Positions 24,848-35,697 of a stretch of DNA of 50,000 bases are shown here, piece after piece (the first letter of the stretch is position 1; the number at the start of each line of letters is the position of its first letter). Source of the DNA: Tubulanus polymorphus (Eukaryota > Nemertea > Palaeonemertea > Tubulaniformes > Tubulanidae); assembly GCF_964204645.1 (NCBI RefSeq), contig NW_027437482.1, positions 1 to 50,000 on the forward strand, read 5' to 3'. The position numbers and the translations under genes are program-made. Under the pieces are notes generated by a model, which ran no database searches, was not told the origin of the DNA, and was given only the letters and a program-made list of their open reading frames with translations.

Positions 24848-27276
24848 TTGGTGAGTTAAATCAACCGGAATTAACCAATGCTTCTCTGATTTCTTCCATT
24901 TCCAGGTCCGACGAACACGAAGAACCGGCACCAAACCAAGCGCGACGCGATCCGGTCACCGCTCTCGGGAGCCCGGTGGTCAACCTCACACGTTCACTCC
25001 GCCTAAGTCCGGCGCAACATCAGCTACTCCGAAAGGGCCTCACTTATTGCCCGACTCCAAAAATCGGTTCTGATGCCGCCGCGACCGAGCGCACCAAGGG
25101 AGTGTGCCGATTCAACCGGCTAGTGAAACTCGACCATCACTTCCGAGACAAACCGGACCGCGAGGCTCCGCGTTTCCGTCTGCCCAGCAGTTGGGCTCCG
25201 GATGAAATAGAACCAGTAATCGCCGGGTTCTGCAACGACGCGCACGAATTGGCTCAACAAACCAGGGATACGCGTCGCGTAAATGATAACCTCACTAAAC
25301 AGGAACGCGAAGCCCTCCAGCAGCTGCGTGACAACACTAATATTGTCATCAAAGCCGCCGATAAGGGTTCCGCTACGGTTATCATGGACCGCGACGACTA
25401 CGTCCACGAAGCCATGCGCCAACTAGCCGATCTCGAGTATTATCAGCCGCTGCAGCAACCGATCTTCGAACAGACCGGGGAAGAAATTCGCGAAATCATC
25501 GAAAATATGGCTCGACGAAAAATCATCCCGCTAAAAACCGCCGAATATCTATTACCGCCCGATAATCCGAAACAGAGGCAGTTCTATCTGCTTCCCAAAA
25601 TCCATAAAGAACGCGAGAAGTGGACGGTACCCGATCGCGTACCGCCGGGGAGACCGATCGTCTCCGACTGCGGCTCCGAAACCTACGAAATTTCGGAATG
25701 GATCGACTACTATTTGCAGCCGATCGCCCGCGGTCACCCGTCGTACGTCAAAGATACCAACCACTTTCTAGATATTTTGGCCGGTAAACAATTTAGCGCC
25801 GATGCGTTACTAGTCACCATGGACATCGATTCGCTCTACACCAACATCCCCCACGAAGAGGGTATCGCCAGCATCCGACAAGCTCTCCGAGATAACCCAA
25901 ACCCGGGACGCCCGGATGCCGAGCTGCTGAAACTACTCGAAATCAGCCTGAAGAAAAATGACTTTAACTTTAACGAAAACACATATTTACAGGTAAAAGG
26001 TACCGCAATGGGTAAGCGTTTTGCTCCTTCTTATGCCAATATCTTTGTAGCCGAATGGGAAAAAGAAGGTCTGTCCAGAAGCGAACTCCAACCATCGCTA
26101 TACGCTCGGTTCATCGACGACATCTACATAGTTTGGGAACACGGCCGCGAAACGTTGATGCAATTCATCGACGTCCTACAAACAGTGAGCCGATCCATCA
26201 AACTCAAGTTCGAAATCAGCGACACCAGCGTCAACTTCCTGGACGTAACCACTTTCAAAGGCCCGCGATTCGAAACAAGTGGCACAGTAGACACCAAAGT
26301 CTACTTCAAACCAACCGATTCGCATCAATTACTACATCGATCCTCGTTTCACCCTAAACACACATTTTCCGGTATAGTTAAAAGTCAAATTCTCCGGTTC
26401 CGGCGCATCTGCAATAACGATTCGGACCTACACGCAGCGTCCGGAACCGTCCTTAAAGTACTCAGAGGTCGTGGCTACAAAGACCGCGAACTGCGACACA
26501 TCAAAAGCCAAGCTCTACGGCACCACGCCGAACGAGATCTACGAGAACAACAACGGGCCGACGAACCGCCGAAAAAGCGTTTACCGCTTATCTTACCTCA
26601 CTCCGAAGCCAACCGAACCCTAGCCCGTAACATCCGAACCAGATTTACGGAACTGGCTACGGCCACCGGCCGGTCTGACGAGGTAACCACGGTCACCGCC
26701 TACACCAAGCACAAGAGTCTCAAAGATCTCCTAACTTCGTCGCAGCTCAAACCCACGGAGCCACCCCCTCCCCGAGTCCCCTCTTCACCGCATCGTAACA
26801 GAAATACTTCCGTTGTTTCCAATTCTTCTATTTCCAGGTCTACTCAAAGAACTCCGTCAACCCGACGTCGAGGCAACAAGAAATGCAGAACACCGAGATG
26901 TCGTACGTGTCCACTCGTCCGAGAAACAACCGTTTGCCGCAGCCACAACAAAATGCACGCGATCCGCAGCACAATTAATTGCGCGACCCGTGAAATTGTA
27001 TACTGCATCGAATGCACCAAGTGCAACATGCTGTACGTCGGCCAAACCGGAATGTCTCTACGAGAACGCGTCACTCATCACGTCTCACGCATCAGAACGA
27101 AGAATTCGACTCCAGTCTCGGACCACTTCAACCAAGTCGACCACACCCGCGAACACTTTCGGGTGTACGGTCTCCAACACCTACCAGGCTCCACGAGACC
27201 GATCCGCGAAGCAGCCGAACAAGACTGGATACGACGACTCGACACGAACACGCCCCGAGGCATGAACGTCCCGTAG
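24817..27276 (+). CDS. ORF2 of unit D (PLE RT-GIY-YIG)
   Basis: Intact. It has Asn634-Lys635 instead of Thr-Glu just before the first Cys of the zinc-finger-like cluster, shared only with unit E. The charge reversal there could alter nucleic-acid contacts, but no catalytic residue changes. Confidence 0.94.
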   Translation, partial: LSISETNGSTIGELNQPELTNASLISSISRSDEHEEPAPNQARRDPVTALGSPVVNLTRSLRLSPAQHQLLRKGLTYCPTPKIGSDAAATERTKGVCRFNRLVKLDHHFRDKPDREAPRFRLPSSWAPDEIEPVIAGFCNDAHELAQQTRDTRRVNDNLTKQEREALQQLRDNTNIVIKAADKGSATVIMDRDDYVHEAMRQLADLEYYQPLQQPIFEQTGEEIREIIENMARRKIIPLKTAEYLLPPDNPKQRQFYLLPKIHKEREKWTVPDRVPPGRPIVSDCGSETYEISEWIDYYLQPIARGHPSYVKDTNHFLDILAGKQFSADALLVTMDIDSLYTNIPHEEGIASIRQALRDNPNPGRPDAELLKLLEISLKKNDFNFNENTYLQVKGTAMGKRFAPSYANIFVAEWEKEGLSRSELQPSLYARFIDDIYIVWEHGRETLMQFIDVLQTVSRSIKLKFEISDTSVNFLDVTTFKGPRFETSGTVDTKVYFKPTDSHQLLHRSSFHPKHTFSGIVKSQILRFRRICNNDSDLHAASGTVLKVLRGRGYKDRELRHIKSQALRHHAERDLREQQRADEPPKKRLPLILPHSEANRTLARNIRTRFTELATATGRSDEVTTVTAYTKHKSLKDLLTSSQLKPTEPPPPRVPSSPHRNRNTSVVSNSSISRSTQRTPSTRRRGNKKCRTPRCRTCPLVRETTVCRSHNKMHAIRSTINCATREIVYCIECTKCNMLYVGQTGMSLRERVTHHVSRIRTKNSTPVSDHFNQVDHTREHFRVYGLQHLPGSTRPIREAAEQDWIRRLDTNTPRGMNVP

Positions 27277-27390
27277 ACCGCCTCACTACAACAATTAACT
27301 CTCACTACTTTTTTACAGGGATAACCCGCTGCCCGTGCACTAGTGGGGTCTCCAAACCTTCGGTTCGGTCCCCTAACCTCTATCTCTAAA

Positions 27391-27410
27391 CCTAACCCTA
27401 ACCCTAACCC
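27391..27410 (+). repeat. Telomeric joint between units D and E
   Basis: Same CCTAACC + 13-bp CTAACCCTAACCC spacer as the C-D joint. Confidence 0.93.
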
Positions 27411-28970
27411 ATGATTCCTGCACTGACACTGACGAAGGCAACCTCGCCGAAATATCTGTCAATGGAGCGATCTACTCGAAAGAAGAAACGACCACCAGCT
27501 GAGAAGACCAGCAAGGGCGGAGGACGCCCTGAGCGACACCAGCAACCCGGGATGTCGCCGAAAAATTACTATAGAGCTCTTCAAGTGGCGCACCACCTTG
27601 CCCAGTTGAGCTCTGGTCCGAAAGCGATTCGGAGGAAGAAGGACCATCTGAAGATGTTCCTGCGGCCGGCGGCTTGCACCGAAGCAGTAACGGTGCAGCT
27701 GCACGCTGCCGCGGACGTCTGGATGGAGACAGTTTCGAAAGAGCTGACCATCCATTACGCTGCCACATTTGTTCAGCTAATGGGTGATCCTCTGCCGGAC
27801 TGTCTATCAGCACAGGATGTCGCCCTGACATGGGCCCGGAGGAATTTCGGCTCCCGTCTGAGCCCCGGAACGATCCGGCTTTTCAACATCGCGCTGGATT
27901 TGCGGTCGAAATTCCGCGGTCAGGCTCTGTCTGACAAACTCAGAAATGTCCTATCTAACCCACCTTCTTCCCCTTCTCATTTCAGGTCACACCACCAGGA
28001 GGCACCCACGGAACCGAAGATTCGTCCGCCGCCGAGACCGAGCCGGAAGATTCGAAAGCCCGCGACGCCGAGGACGCCTGCACCAACCGCAGCCGCGCCC
28101 GCCGCGCCCACAGCGCCTCCTTCTTTTTCTGATTCCAGGTCACCGAGAAGCTACGCGGATGTCACCAGGACGCCACCAACCAGAATGGCGCCACCACCGA
28201 GAAGTCCGATGCCGACGCCGCCGCCGCCACCAAGAAGTCCGACGCCACCGAGAAGTCCGACGCCGCCGCCTCGAAACCCGACGCCGCCGCCGCCGCAGAG
28301 AACGCCGACCGCACCAACCAGCAGTCCGACGCCGTCTCTCTCTTCTTCTCTTTCCAGCTCTCCGTCTCATTACAGGTCACCAGGGCGCCTACTGCCAGCG
28401 CGAAGTCCGACGCCAACACCGAGACCGATGGCGCCCCAGGAAGTTCGCCGTCATCCGAATACGGGTCGGAAGAAACAGGATTGGAGTCTGCCACCAACCC
28501 GGCGACCCATTCTGGTGATTGGTGACTCAAATCTGAGTAACATCACATCAAGCCGCCGTCCGGATGACGTCCAGATCGAGAGCTTCCCCGGCTGCAAGAT
28601 AGCTCATCTCGCCGACCTGATCGATGCTGTACCGGAGCGCCGAGATCGCCCGGATACGGTGATCATCAGCGTCGGAATCAACAACCGCGACAACAACTTC
28701 GAAGCGACCGCCAGGAAGACCACACAGCGCCTGATCAACGCCGCAGTCAAGAAGTATCAGCACTCGTTCGTCCACTTCGTTCAACTCAACACGACCCGCG
28801 AACACCAGCAGTTCGCCCGGAAGTTCAACGAATTCCTCGAGATTCACGACGACGTCACCGCGATACCACCCATCGATGATCGACGCTTCAGAGTTGTTGG
28901 AGACGGGATCCACTGGAACCGTGGTACAGCTAACACCCTGCTGGACCACTGGCTCAGTGGTTTAAACTAA
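27411..28970 (+). CDS. ORF1 of unit E (SGNH-like, 519 aa)
   Basis: Intact. Arg435 as in D, F and G, but Ile-His at 478-479 as in A-C. Confidence 0.92.
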   Translation: MIPALTLTKATSPKYLSMERSTRKKKRPPAEKTSKGGGRPERHQQPGMSPKNYYRALQVAHHLAQLSSGPKAIRRKKDHLKMFLRPAACTEAVTVQLHAAADVWMETVSKELTIHYAATFVQLMGDPLPDCLSAQDVALTWARRNFGSRLSPGTIRLFNIALDLRSKFRGQALSDKLRNVLSNPPSSPSHFRSHHQEAPTEPKIRPPPRPSRKIRKPATPRTPAPTAAAPAAPTAPPSFSDSRSPRSYADVTRTPPTRMAPPPRSPMPTPPPPPRSPTPPRSPTPPPRNPTPPPPQRTPTAPTSSPTPSLSSSLSSSPSHYRSPGRLLPARSPTPTPRPMAPQEVRRHPNTGRKKQDWSLPPTRRPILVIGDSNLSNITSSRRPDDVQIESFPGCKIAHLADLIDAVPERRDRPDTVIISVGINNRDNNFEATARKTTQRLINAAVKKYQHSFVHFVQLNTTREHQQFARKFNEFLEIHDDVTAIPPIDDRRFRVVGDGIHWNRGTANTLLDHWLSGLN

Positions 28971-28997
28971 GTATTAGTGAGACCAACGGGTCCACTA
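28961..28997 (+). promoter_or_regulatory. -1 frameshift signal, unit E
   Basis: TTTAAAC at 28961-28967 and stem-loop at 28975-28997, unchanged. Confidence 0.82.
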
Positions 28998-31426
28998 TTG
29001 GTGAGTTAAATCAACCGGAATTAACCAATGCTTCTCTGATTTCTTCCATTTCCAGGTCCGACGAACACGAAGAACCGGCACCAAACCAAGCGCGACGCGA
29101 TCCGGTCACCGCTCTCGGGAGCCCGGTGGTCAACCTCACACGTTCACTCCGCCTAAGTCCGGCGCAACATCAGCTACTCCGAAAGGGCCTCACTTATTGC
29201 CCGACTCCAAAAATCGGTTCTGATGCCGCCGCGACCGAGCGCACCAAGGGAGTGTGCCGATTCAACCGGCTAGTGAAACTCGACCATCACTTCCGAGACA
29301 AACCGGACCGCGAGGCTCCGCGTTTCCGTCTGCCCAGCAGTTGGGCTCCGGATGAAATAGAACCAGTAATCGCCGGGTTCTGCAACGACGCGCACGAATT
29401 GGCTCAACAAACCAGGGATACGCGTCGCGTAAATGATAACCTCACTAAACAGGAACGCGAAGCCCTCCAGCAGCTGCGTGACAACACTAATATTGTCATC
29501 AAAGCCGCCGATAAGGGTTCCGCTACGGTTATCATGGACCGCGACGACTACGTCCACGAAGCCATGCGCCAACTAGCCGATCTCGAGTATTATCAGCCGC
29601 TGCAGCAACCGATCTTCGAACAGACCGGGGAAGAAATTCGCGAAATCATCGAAAATATGGCTCGACGAAAAATCATCCCGCTAAAAACCGCCGAATATCT
29701 ATTACCGCCCGATAATCCGAAACAGAGGCAGTTCTATCTGCTTCCCAAAATCCATAAAGAACGCGAGAAGTGGACGGTACCCGATCGCGTACCGCCGGGG
29801 AGACCGATCGTCTCCGACTGCGGCTCCGAAACCTACGAAATTTCGGAATGGATCGACTACTATTTGCAGCCGATCGCCCGCGGTCACCCGTCGTACGTCA
29901 AAGATACCAACCACTTTCTAGATATTTTGGCCGGTAAACAATTTAGCGCCGATGCGTTACTCGTCACCATGGACATCGATTCGCTCTACACCAACATCCC
30001 CCACGAAGAGGGTATCGCCAGCATCCGACAAGCTCTCCGAGATAACCCGAACCCGGGACGCCCGGATGCCGAGCTGCTGAAACTACTCGAAATCAGCCTG
30101 AAGAAAAATGACTTTAACTTTAACGAAAACACATATTTACAGGTAAAAGGTACCGCAATGGGTAAGCGTTTTGCTCCTTCTTATGCCAATATCTTTGTAG
30201 CCGAATGGGAAAAAGAAGGTCTGTCCAGAAGCGAACTCCAACCATCGCTATACGCTCGGTTCATCGACGACATCTACATAGTTTGGGAACACGGCCGCGA
30301 AACGTTGATGCAATTCATCGACGTCCTACAAACAGTGAGCCGATCCATCAAACTCAAGTTCGAAATCAGCGACACCAGCGTCAACTTCCTGGACGTAACC
30401 ACTTTCAAAGGCCCGCGATTCGAGACAAGTGGCACAGTAGACACCAAAGTCTACTTCAAACCAACCGATTCGCATCAATTACTACATCGATCCTCGTTTC
30501 ACCCTAAACACACATTTTCCGGTATAGTTAAAAGTCAAATTCTCCGGTTCCGGCGCATCTGCAATAACGATTCGGACTTACACGCAGCGTCCGGAACCGT
30601 CCTTAAAGTACTCAGAGGTCGTGGCTACAAAGACCGCGAACTGCGACACATCAAAAGCCAAGCTCTACGGCACCACGCCGAACGAGATCTACGAGAACAA
30701 CAACGGGCCGACGAACCGCCGAAAAAGCGTTTACCGCTTATCTTACCTCACTCCGAAGCCAACCGAACCCTAGCCCGTAACATCCGAACCAGATTTACGG
30801 AACTGGCTACGGCCACCGGCCGGTCTGACGAGGTAACCACGGTCACCGCCTACACCAAGCACAAGAGTCTCAAAGATCTCCTAACTTCGTCGCAGCTCAA
30901 ACCCACGGAGCCACCCCCTCCCCGAGTCCCCTCTTCACCGCATCGTAACAGAAATACTTCCGTTGTTTCCAATTCTTCTATTTCCAGGTCTACTCAAAGA
31001 ACTCCGTCAACCCGACGTCGAGGCAACAAGAAATGCAGAACACCGAGATGTCGTACGTGTCCACTCGTCCGAGAAACAACCGTTTGCCGCAGCCACAACA
31101 AAATGCACGCGATCCGCAGCACAATTAATTGCGCGACCCGTGAAATTGTATACTGCATCGAATGCACCAAGTGCAACATGCTGTACGTCGGCCAAACCGG
31201 AATGTCTCTACGAGAACGCGTCACTCATCACGTCTCACGCATCAGAACGAAGAATTCGACTCCAGTCTCGGACCACTTCAACCAAGTCGACCACACCCGC
31301 GAACACTTTCGGGTGTACGGTCTCCAACACCTACCAGGCTCCACGAGACCGATCCGCGAAGCAGCCGAACAAGACTGGATACGACGACTCGACACGAACA
31401 CGCCCCGAGGCATGAACGTCCCGTAG
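28967..31426 (+). CDS. ORF2 of unit E (PLE RT-GIY-YIG)
   Basis: Intact. Asn634-Lys635 as in unit D; all RT and GIY-YIG motifs as in unit B. Confidence 0.94.
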   Translation, partial: LSISETNGSTIGELNQPELTNASLISSISRSDEHEEPAPNQARRDPVTALGSPVVNLTRSLRLSPAQHQLLRKGLTYCPTPKIGSDAAATERTKGVCRFNRLVKLDHHFRDKPDREAPRFRLPSSWAPDEIEPVIAGFCNDAHELAQQTRDTRRVNDNLTKQEREALQQLRDNTNIVIKAADKGSATVIMDRDDYVHEAMRQLADLEYYQPLQQPIFEQTGEEIREIIENMARRKIIPLKTAEYLLPPDNPKQRQFYLLPKIHKEREKWTVPDRVPPGRPIVSDCGSETYEISEWIDYYLQPIARGHPSYVKDTNHFLDILAGKQFSADALLVTMDIDSLYTNIPHEEGIASIRQALRDNPNPGRPDAELLKLLEISLKKNDFNFNENTYLQVKGTAMGKRFAPSYANIFVAEWEKEGLSRSELQPSLYARFIDDIYIVWEHGRETLMQFIDVLQTVSRSIKLKFEISDTSVNFLDVTTFKGPRFETSGTVDTKVYFKPTDSHQLLHRSSFHPKHTFSGIVKSQILRFRRICNNDSDLHAASGTVLKVLRGRGYKDRELRHIKSQALRHHAERDLREQQRADEPPKKRLPLILPHSEANRTLARNIRTRFTELATATGRSDEVTTVTAYTKHKSLKDLLTSSQLKPTEPPPPRVPSSPHRNRNTSVVSNSSISRSTQRTPSTRRRGNKKCRTPRCRTCPLVRETTVCRSHNKMHAIRSTINCATREIVYCIECTKCNMLYVGQTGMSLRERVTHHVSRIRTKNSTPVSDHFNQVDHTREHFRVYGLQHLPGSTRPIREAAEQDWIRRLDTNTPRGMNVP

Positions 31427-31540
31427 ACCGCCTCACTACAACAATTAACTCTCACTACTTTTTTACAGGGATAACCCGCTGCCCGTGCACTAGTGGGGTC
31501 TCCAAACCTTCGGTTCGGTCCCCTAACCTCTATCTCTAAA

Positions 31541-31560
31541 CCTAACCCTAACCCTAACCC
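31541..31560 (+). repeat. Telomeric joint between units E and F
   Basis: Same 13-bp telomeric spacer as at C-D and D-E. Confidence 0.93.
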
Positions 31561-33120
31561 ATGATTCCTGCACTGACACTGACGAAGGCAACCTCGCCGA
31601 AATATCTGTCAATGGAGCGATCTACTCGAAAGAAGAAACGACCACCAGCTGAGAAGACCAGCAAGGGCGGAGGACGCCCTGAGCGACACCAGCAACCCGG
31701 GATGTCGCCGAAAAATTACTATAGAGCTCTTCAAGTGGCGCACCACCTTGCCCAGTTGAGCTCTGGTCCGAAAGCGATTCGGAGGAAGAAGGACCATCTG
31801 AAGATGTTCCTGCGGCCGGCGGCTTGCACCGAAGCAGTAACGGTGCAGCTGCACGCTGCCGCGGACGTCTGGATGGAGACAGTTTCGAAAGAGCTGACCA
31901 TCCATTACGCTGCCACATTTGTTCAGCTAATGGGTGATCCTCTGCCGGACTGTCTATCAGCACAGGATGTCGCCCTGACATGGGCCCGGAGGAATTTCGG
32001 CTCCCGTCTGAGCCCCGGAACGATCCGGCTTTTCAACATCGCGCTGGATTTGCGGTCGAAATTCCGCGGTCAGGCTCTGTCTGACAAACTCAGAAATGTC
32101 CTATCTAACCCACCTTCTTCCCCTTCTCATTTCAGGTCACACCACCAGGAGGCACCCACGGAACCGAAGATTCGTCCGCCGCCGAGACCGAGCCGGAAGA
32201 TTCGAAAGCCCGCGACGCCGAGGACGCCTGCACCAACCGCAGCCGCGCCCGCCGCGCCCACAGCGCCTCCTTCTTTTTCTGATTCCAGGTCACCGAGAAG
32301 CTACGCGGATGTCACCAGGACGCCACCAACCAGAATGGCGCCACCACCGAGAAGTCCGATGCCGACGCCGCCGCCGCCACCAAGAAGTCCGACGCCACCG
32401 AGAAGTCCGACGCCGCCGCCTCGAAACCCGACGCCGCCGCCGCCGCAGAGAACGCCGACCGCACCAACCAGCAGTCCGACGCCGTCTCTCTCTTCTTCTC
32501 TTTCCAGCTCTCCGTCTCATTACAGGTCACCAGGGCGCCTACTGCCAGCGCGAAGTCCGACGCCAACACCGAGACCGATGGCGCCCCAGGAAGTTCGCCG
32601 TCATCCGAATACGGGTCGGAAGAAACAGGATTGGAGTCTGCCACCAACCCGGCGACCCATTCTGGTGATTGGTGACTCAAATCTGAGTAACATCACATCA
32701 AGCCGCCGTCCGGATGACGTCCAGATCGAGAGCTTCCCCGGCTGCAAGATAGCTCATCTCGCCGACCTGATCGATGCTGTACCGGAGCGCCGAGATCGCC
32801 CGGATACGGTGATCATCAGCGTCGGAATCAACAACCGCGACAACAACTTCGAAGCGACCGCCAGGAAGACCACACAGCGCCTGATCAACGCCGCAGTCAA
32901 GAAGTATCAGCACTCGTTCGTCCACTTCGTTCAACTCAACACGACCCGCGAACACCAGCAGTTCGCCCGGAAGTTCAACGAATTCCTCGAGAATAACGAC
33001 GACGTCACCGCGATACCACCCATCGATGATCGACGCTTCAGAGTTGTTGGAGACGGGATCCACTGGAACCGTGGTACAGCTAACACCCTGCTGGACCACT
33101 GGCTCAGTGGTTTAAACTAA
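31561..33120 (+). CDS. ORF1 of unit F (SGNH-like, 519 aa)
   Basis: Intact. Arg435 and Asn-Asn at 478-479; protein equal to unit D as far as I can see. Confidence 0.92.
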   Translation: MIPALTLTKATSPKYLSMERSTRKKKRPPAEKTSKGGGRPERHQQPGMSPKNYYRALQVAHHLAQLSSGPKAIRRKKDHLKMFLRPAACTEAVTVQLHAAADVWMETVSKELTIHYAATFVQLMGDPLPDCLSAQDVALTWARRNFGSRLSPGTIRLFNIALDLRSKFRGQALSDKLRNVLSNPPSSPSHFRSHHQEAPTEPKIRPPPRPSRKIRKPATPRTPAPTAAAPAAPTAPPSFSDSRSPRSYADVTRTPPTRMAPPPRSPMPTPPPPPRSPTPPRSPTPPPRNPTPPPPQRTPTAPTSSPTPSLSSSLSSSPSHYRSPGRLLPARSPTPTPRPMAPQEVRRHPNTGRKKQDWSLPPTRRPILVIGDSNLSNITSSRRPDDVQIESFPGCKIAHLADLIDAVPERRDRPDTVIISVGINNRDNNFEATARKTTQRLINAAVKKYQHSFVHFVQLNTTREHQQFARKFNEFLENNDDVTAIPPIDDRRFRVVGDGIHWNRGTANTLLDHWLSGLN

Positions 33121-33147
33121 GTATTAGTGAGACCAACGGGTCCACTA
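33111..33147 (+). promoter_or_regulatory. -1 frameshift signal, unit F
   Basis: TTTAAAC at 33111-33117 and stem-loop at 33125-33147, unchanged. Confidence 0.82.
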
Positions 33148-35576
33148 TTGGTGAGTTAAATCAACCGGAATTAACCAATGCTTCTCTGATTTCTTCCATT
33201 TCCAGGTCCGACGAACACGAAGAACCGGCACCAAACCAAGCGCGACGCGATCCGGTCACCGCTCTCGGGAGCCCGGTGGTCAACCTCACACGTTCACTCC
33301 GCCTAAGTCCGGCGCAACATCAGCTACTCCGAAAGGGCCTCACTTATTGCCCGACTCCAAAAATCGGTTCTGATGCCGCCGCGACCGAGCGCACCAAGGG
33401 AGTGTGCCGATTCAACCGGCTAGTGAAACTCGACCATCACTTCCGAGACAAACCGGACCGCGAGGCTCCGCGTTTCCGTCTGCCCAGCAGTTGGGCTCCG
33501 GATGAAATAGAACCAGTAATCGCCGGGTTCTGCAACGACGCGCACGAATTGGCTCAACAAACCAGGGATACGCGTCGCGTAAATGATAACCTCACTAAAC
33601 AGGAACGCGAAGCCCTCCAGCAGCTGCGTGACAACACTAATATTGTCATCAAAGCCGCCGATAAGGGTTCCGCTACGGTTATCATGGACCGCGACGACTA
33701 CGTCCACGAAGCCATGCGCCAACTAGCCGATCTCGAGTATTATCAGCCGCTGCAGCAACCGATCTTCGAACAGACCGGGGAAGAAATTCGCGAAATCATC
33801 GAAAATATGGCTCGACGAAAAATCATCCCGCTAAAAACCGCCGAATATCTATTACCGCCCGATAATCCGAAACAGAGGCAGTTCTATCTGCTTCCCAAAA
33901 TCCATAAAGAACGCGAGAAGTGGACGGTACCCGATCGCGTACCGCCGGGGAGACCGATCGTCTCCGACTGCGGCTCCGAAACCTACGAAATTTCGGAATG
34001 GATCGACTACTATTTGCAGCCGATCGCCCGCGGTCACCCGTCGTACGTCAAAGATACCAACCACTTTCTAGATATTTTGGCCGGTAAACAATTTAGCGCC
34101 GATGCGTTACTCGTCACCATGGACATCGATTCGCTCTACACCAACATCCCCCACGAAGAGGGTATCGCCAGCATCCGACAAGCTCTCCGAGATAACCCAA
34201 ACCCGGGACGCCCGGATGCCGAGCTGCTGAAACTACTCGAAATCAGCCTGAAGAAAAATGACTTTAACTTTAACGAAAACACATATTTACAGGTAAAAGG
34301 TACCGCAATGGGTAAGCGTTTTGCTCCTTCTTATGCCAATATCTTTGTAGCCGAATGGGAAAAAGAAGGTCTGTCCAGAAGCGAACTCCAACCATCGCTA
34401 TACGCTCGGTTCATCGACGACATCTACATAGTTTGGGAACACGGCCGCGAAACGTTGATGCAATTCATCGACGTCCTACAAACAGTGAGCCGATCCATCA
34501 AACTCAAGTTCGAAATCAGCGACACCAGCGTCAACTTCCTGGACGTAACCACCTTCAAAGGCCCGCGATTCGAGACAAGTGGCACAGTAGACACCAAAGT
34601 CTACTTCAAACCAACCGATTCGCATCAATTACTACATCGATCCTCGTTTCACCCTAAACACACATTTTCCGGTATAGTTAAAAGTCAAATTCTCCGGTTC
34701 CGGCGCATCTGCAATAACGATTCGGACTTACACGCAGCGTCCGGAACCGTCCTTAAAGTACTCAGAGGTCGTGGCTACAAAGACCGCGAACTGCGACACA
34801 TCAAAAGCCAAGCTCTACGGCACCACGCCGAACGAGATCTACGAGAACAACAACGGGCCGACGAACCGCCGAAAAAGCGTTTACCGCTTATCTTACCTCA
34901 CTCCGAAGCCAACCGAACCCTAGCCCGTAACATCCGAACCAGATTTACGGAACTGGCTACGGCCACCGGCCGGTCGGACGAGGTAACCACGGTCACCGCC
35001 TACACCAAGCACAAGAGTCTCAAAGATCTCCTAACTTCGTCGCAGCTCAAACCCACGGAGCCACCCCCTCCCCGAGTCCCCTCTTCACCGCATCGTAACA
35101 GAAATACTTCCGTTGTTTCCAATTCTTCTATTTCCAGGTCTACTCAAAGAACTCCGTCAACCCGACGTCGAGGCACCGAGAAATGCAGAACACCGAGATG
35201 TCGTACGTGTCCACTCGTCCGAGAAACAACCGTTTGCCGCAGCCACAACAAAATGCACGCGATCCGCAGCACAATTAATTGCGCGACCCGTGAAATTGTA
35301 TACTGCATCGAATGCACCAAGTGCAACATGCTGTACGTCGGCCAAACCGGAATGTCTCTACGAGAACGCGTCACTCATCACGTCTCACGCATCAGAACGA
35401 AGAATTCGACTCCAGTCTCGGACCACTTCAACCAAGTCGACCACACCCGCGAACACTTTCGGGTGTACGGTCTCCAACACCTACCAGGCTCCACGAGACC
35501 GATCCGCGAAGCAGCCGAACAAGACTGGATACGACGACTCGACACGAACACGCCCCGAGGCATGAACGTCCCGTAG
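33117..35576 (+). CDS. ORF2 of unit F (PLE RT-GIY-YIG)
   Basis: Intact, with Thr634-Glu635. The protein appears identical to that of units A, B and G despite several silent differences. Confidence 0.94.
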   Translation, partial: LSISETNGSTIGELNQPELTNASLISSISRSDEHEEPAPNQARRDPVTALGSPVVNLTRSLRLSPAQHQLLRKGLTYCPTPKIGSDAAATERTKGVCRFNRLVKLDHHFRDKPDREAPRFRLPSSWAPDEIEPVIAGFCNDAHELAQQTRDTRRVNDNLTKQEREALQQLRDNTNIVIKAADKGSATVIMDRDDYVHEAMRQLADLEYYQPLQQPIFEQTGEEIREIIENMARRKIIPLKTAEYLLPPDNPKQRQFYLLPKIHKEREKWTVPDRVPPGRPIVSDCGSETYEISEWIDYYLQPIARGHPSYVKDTNHFLDILAGKQFSADALLVTMDIDSLYTNIPHEEGIASIRQALRDNPNPGRPDAELLKLLEISLKKNDFNFNENTYLQVKGTAMGKRFAPSYANIFVAEWEKEGLSRSELQPSLYARFIDDIYIVWEHGRETLMQFIDVLQTVSRSIKLKFEISDTSVNFLDVTTFKGPRFETSGTVDTKVYFKPTDSHQLLHRSSFHPKHTFSGIVKSQILRFRRICNNDSDLHAASGTVLKVLRGRGYKDRELRHIKSQALRHHAERDLREQQRADEPPKKRLPLILPHSEANRTLARNIRTRFTELATATGRSDEVTTVTAYTKHKSLKDLLTSSQLKPTEPPPPRVPSSPHRNRNTSVVSNSSISRSTQRTPSTRRRGTEKCRTPRCRTCPLVRETTVCRSHNKMHAIRSTINCATREIVYCIECTKCNMLYVGQTGMSLRERVTHHVSRIRTKNSTPVSDHFNQVDHTREHFRVYGLQHLPGSTRPIREAAEQDWIRRLDTNTPRGMNVP

Positions 35577-35697
35577 ACCGCCTCACTACAACAATTAACT
35601 CTCACTACTTTTTTACAGGGATAACCCGCTGCCCGTGCACTAGTGGGGTCTCCAAACCTTCGGTTTGGTCCCCTAACCTCTATCTCTAAACCTAACC

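Larger units (their letters stand above)
23261..27397 (+). mobile_element. PLE unit D
   Basis: Full length, 4137 bp. It carries private silent changes in ORF2 (near 25812, 26274 and 26428) and mosaic variants shared with either E or F/G, suggesting exchange among copies. Confidence 0.93.
27411..31547 (+). mobile_element. PLE unit E
   Basis: Full length, 4137 bp. It combines the Ile-His ORF1 variant of A-C with the Asn-Lys ORF2 variant of D, so it is a mosaic. Confidence 0.93.
31561..35697 (+). mobile_element. PLE unit F
   Basis: Full length, 4137 bp. Unlike B-E its 3' end is not followed by telomeric repeats but by the 2.2 kb segment, as for unit A. It shares a silent ORF2 change (ACCTTC for ACTTTC near 34550) with unit G only. 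Confidence 0.93.
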
